NCBI GenBank assembly: GCA_029560585.1
Contig: JAKQKQ010000297.1
Location: 1 to 61,477, forward strand
Reading direction: 5' to 3'
DNA: 61,477 bases
Source: Verrucomicrobiota bacterium
GTDB lineage: Bacteria; Verrucomicrobiota; Verrucomicrobiia; JADLBR01
Positions 60,027 through 61,477 of the stretch are shown piece after piece. The number at the start of each line of letters is the position of its first letter. Position 1 is the stretch's first letter. Below the pieces are notes generated by a model, which was given only the letters and a program-made list of their open reading frames with translations, made no database searches and was not told the origin of the DNA. A program made the translations under genes and the position numbers.

Positions 60027-61477
60027 CTACGGGATGAGTTCGAACAGGGCGGTGTCGGGTGTTTTGAACGTGTATGAGAAACGCCGCCCTGCCACGGGGA
60101 TAATGCGATCGGAATAGAGTTCTCTGACCTGCCGGAAATCGGCCGGCAGGGTTATGGTCTTCTCGCCTCCCTGGGCCATGTGGATTGCGACGAGATGCTC
60201 ATTGGCGTAGACCGGTACGGCGTCCTCGCAGTAGATCGTTACGCCGGCCTCCGCGGCGCTTTGGCGGAGAGCCTGGGGGGTGATTTCATCATATCCGGGC
60301 GCGTAGATTGCCTTCCAGCCATCCTTTTGGACGGAGCTGACGCCGGGCGTTTTGAATGCCGTGCCGGTGAGCTCTTTGACGCGGTGGGGGTCTAGGGTTT
60401 TGCCATCGCTGATAGCGGGAGCGTAGGCGAACAACACCGAGCGATCATCCTTGAGCACGTGTCTTTTCAGGATGGCGAGTTTCTCCGGCGTGAGTTCAAA
60501 GAGTCCGGGGAAAACGAACAGTCTATACTGGCGCAGGTCGGCGCGCGATAGGTCATTGAAGGAGAAGACCTCGAACGGGGCGCCGATGCGATTCAATTTG
60601 TTCCGCGTGCCCTGGTAGATGTGCGGCACGGAGGGATGGCGGTCGTTGATATAGCGGGCGCTCTGCGGATCGACGATCAGCGCCACTTGCGCGCGAGTCT
60701 TCATTGGGGCGTCGGCATTCTGGTCCCAGATCCGTTTGGCCTGCGCGACCAGGCGCATGGTCTCCGGCGTTTTGAAAACTCCGCCCCACATGTCGAAGCA
60801 CCAGAGGGATGTCCCGTTAATCGTCGCCAACGCGAACTCGCGCTTCAAGCCCGCGTCGACCTCCGCCTGGTCTTTCCAAGGGACCATCCAGGCGATGGAG
60901 ACGAACTCGTCAAGATTGACGTTGTAGGTTGGCGTGCGGTGGTCGATCTCGTGCAGGAACCCCTTGTTGTGGAGCCGCCGCGTCCCGTTGGGCACCATAG
61001 AACCGCTGCCGCCGCCCATCGGCCGGTCGCCGTAGGTGCCTGGGCTGATGAAGAAGTCGATGTCCGGTGATGCATAGAGCCGCTCATACTCCAGGTGGCC
61101 CGCCCAGACCAGGCGAGAACCGGTCAATTCGAGAATGTACCCGAAGAACATGCCGATCTGGCGGTGCTTGGGAATCAGCGCTCGGGTTTTGGCAGCCAGT
61201 TCCAGGACCGTGTCCGCAATCAGGTCGCCCGTGAACTGAGCGTAATCCACCACATCCTGCTCCGTCGCTGGATCGCGGATCAGGTTGCCGAACGCCGCGC
61301 GGTCGAGCCGCTCCAGGGCGGGAACCGGCACGTCCGCCTTGCCATGCGATTGCAGCCAGGCCTTCCAGGCCTGGGTCTTGGTGCGGCCCGCCACGCCGCG
61401 ACTGTAGTCCATCCACTCATCGGTCTGACCACAGGCCAGCAGATAGGCCCGCACGCGGTCGCCGTACCGGGCTTCCA
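60027..61477 (-). CDS. GH42-like / beta-galactosidase-trimerisation-type protein, partial
   Basis: About 483 residues to the right edge, with the 5' end missing; the reading frame is open past the in-frame GTG at 61454, so that codon is probably internal. Segments SPDIDFFISPGTYGDRPMGGGSGS, KGFLHEIDHRTPTYNV and INGTSLWCFDMWGGVF suggest a TIM barrel, and RAQVALIVDPQSARYIND...LRQYRLFVFPGLFELTPEKLAILKRHV looks like the beta-galactosidase trimerisation (GATase-like) domain of GH42 enzymes. The C-terminal beta domain ends FELIP. The catalytic glutamates cannot be assigned safely. Glycan degradation is likely. Confidence 0.65.
   Translation of the reverse strand, partial: EARYGDRVRAYLLACGQTDEWMDYSRGVAGRTKTQAWKAWLQSHGKADVPVPALERLDRAAFGNLIRDPATEQDVVDYAQFTGDLIADTVLELAAKTRALIPKHRQIGMFFGYILELTGSRLVWAGHLEYERLYASPDIDFFISPGTYGDRPMGGGSGSMVPNGTRRLHNKGFLHEIDHRTPTYNVNLDEFVSIAWMVPWKDQAEVDAGLKREFALATINGTSLWCFDMWGGVFKTPETMRLVAQAKRIWDQNADAPMKTRAQVALIVDPQSARYINDRHPSVPHIYQGTRNKLNRIGAPFEVFSFNDLSRADLRQYRLFVFPGLFELTPEKLAILKRHVLKDDRSVLFAYAPAISDGKTLDPHRVKELTGTAFKTPGVSSVQKDGWKAIYAPGYDEITPQALRQSAAEAGVTIYCEDAVPVYANEHLVAIHMAQGGEKTITLPADFRQVRELYSDRIIPVAGRRFSYTFKTPDTALFELIP

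Overview
This is a GC-rich bacterial chromosome segment. The tad pilus secretin, the RND efflux pump with its lipoprotein adaptor, and the YdbH/YnbE/YdbL-type envelope bridge point to a Gram-negative (diderm) cell. A Tat-exported Gfo/Idh oxidoreductase, a formylglycine-type sulfatase, several BNR sialidase-like enzymes and many extragenic palindromes resemble PVC-group bacteria or other glycan-degrading candidate phyla. There is no rRNA or phylogenetic marker decisive enough to name the organism. I see no prophage and no CRISPR array.

Layout. 1-720: 5' part of an IS256-type transposase running off the left edge, then tRNA-Gly(UCC). 0.8-8.7 kb: small housekeeping and stress genes, including DoxX, PAP2, a LolA-like protein, PHP, a double-domain NDK, moaD/moaE, a Crp/Fnr regulator, an Hsp20 gene with a sigma-54 promoter, and a metal-dependent hydrolase. 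8.2-14.4 kb: an AsmA-like YdbH protein with tandem repeats, a lipoprotein joining YnbE-like and YdbL-like parts, then gltX, pgsA and yhaM. 14.5-23.1 kb: DUF192 and a reverse-strand tad/flp pilus locus (two Flp pilins, CpaB, secretin, TadZ, TadA, TadB, TadC). 23.5-29 kb: two GT-C membrane glycosyltransferases, a SulP transporter and ferritin. 29-36.7 kb: a secreted glycan-catabolism cluster with a divergent AraC regulator. 37-43.3 kb: moaA, a ClC channel, a sulfatase and a secreted propeller-like protein. 43.3-50.6 kb: a nitric-oxide and molybdenum-cofactor region. 50.8-61.5 kb: hisF, a GH39-like hydrolase, a serine hydrolase, TetR-MFP-RND efflux and a partial GH42-like gene.

The most interesting system is a probable NO-responsive regulon. 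The regulator at 5929-6681 has the E-x-x-S-R helix that reads TTGA half-sites and lacks FNR's iron-sulfur cysteines, which makes it Dnr/Nnr-like. Two perfect palindromic boxes, TTGAC-N4-GTCAA at 45489 and TTGAT-N4-ATCAA at 47530, precede two operons. One encodes a double DUF2249 protein, a haem-copper-like membrane protein and a MIP18 Fe-S factor. The other encodes a His-rich DUF6448 protein and a quinol-dependent NO reductase. The first box sits exactly 41.5 bp from a predicted start site that coincides with the ATG, suggesting a leaderless class II promoter.

Intergenic DNA is shaped by several dispersed palindromic repeats: a Y-shaped element (six copies plus a half copy), a second sequence family with the same Y fold, a 44-bp hairpin, and a 225-bp composite bounded by two different hairpins (two gapless copies). 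Some of these repeats supply the stop codon of the neighbouring gene.
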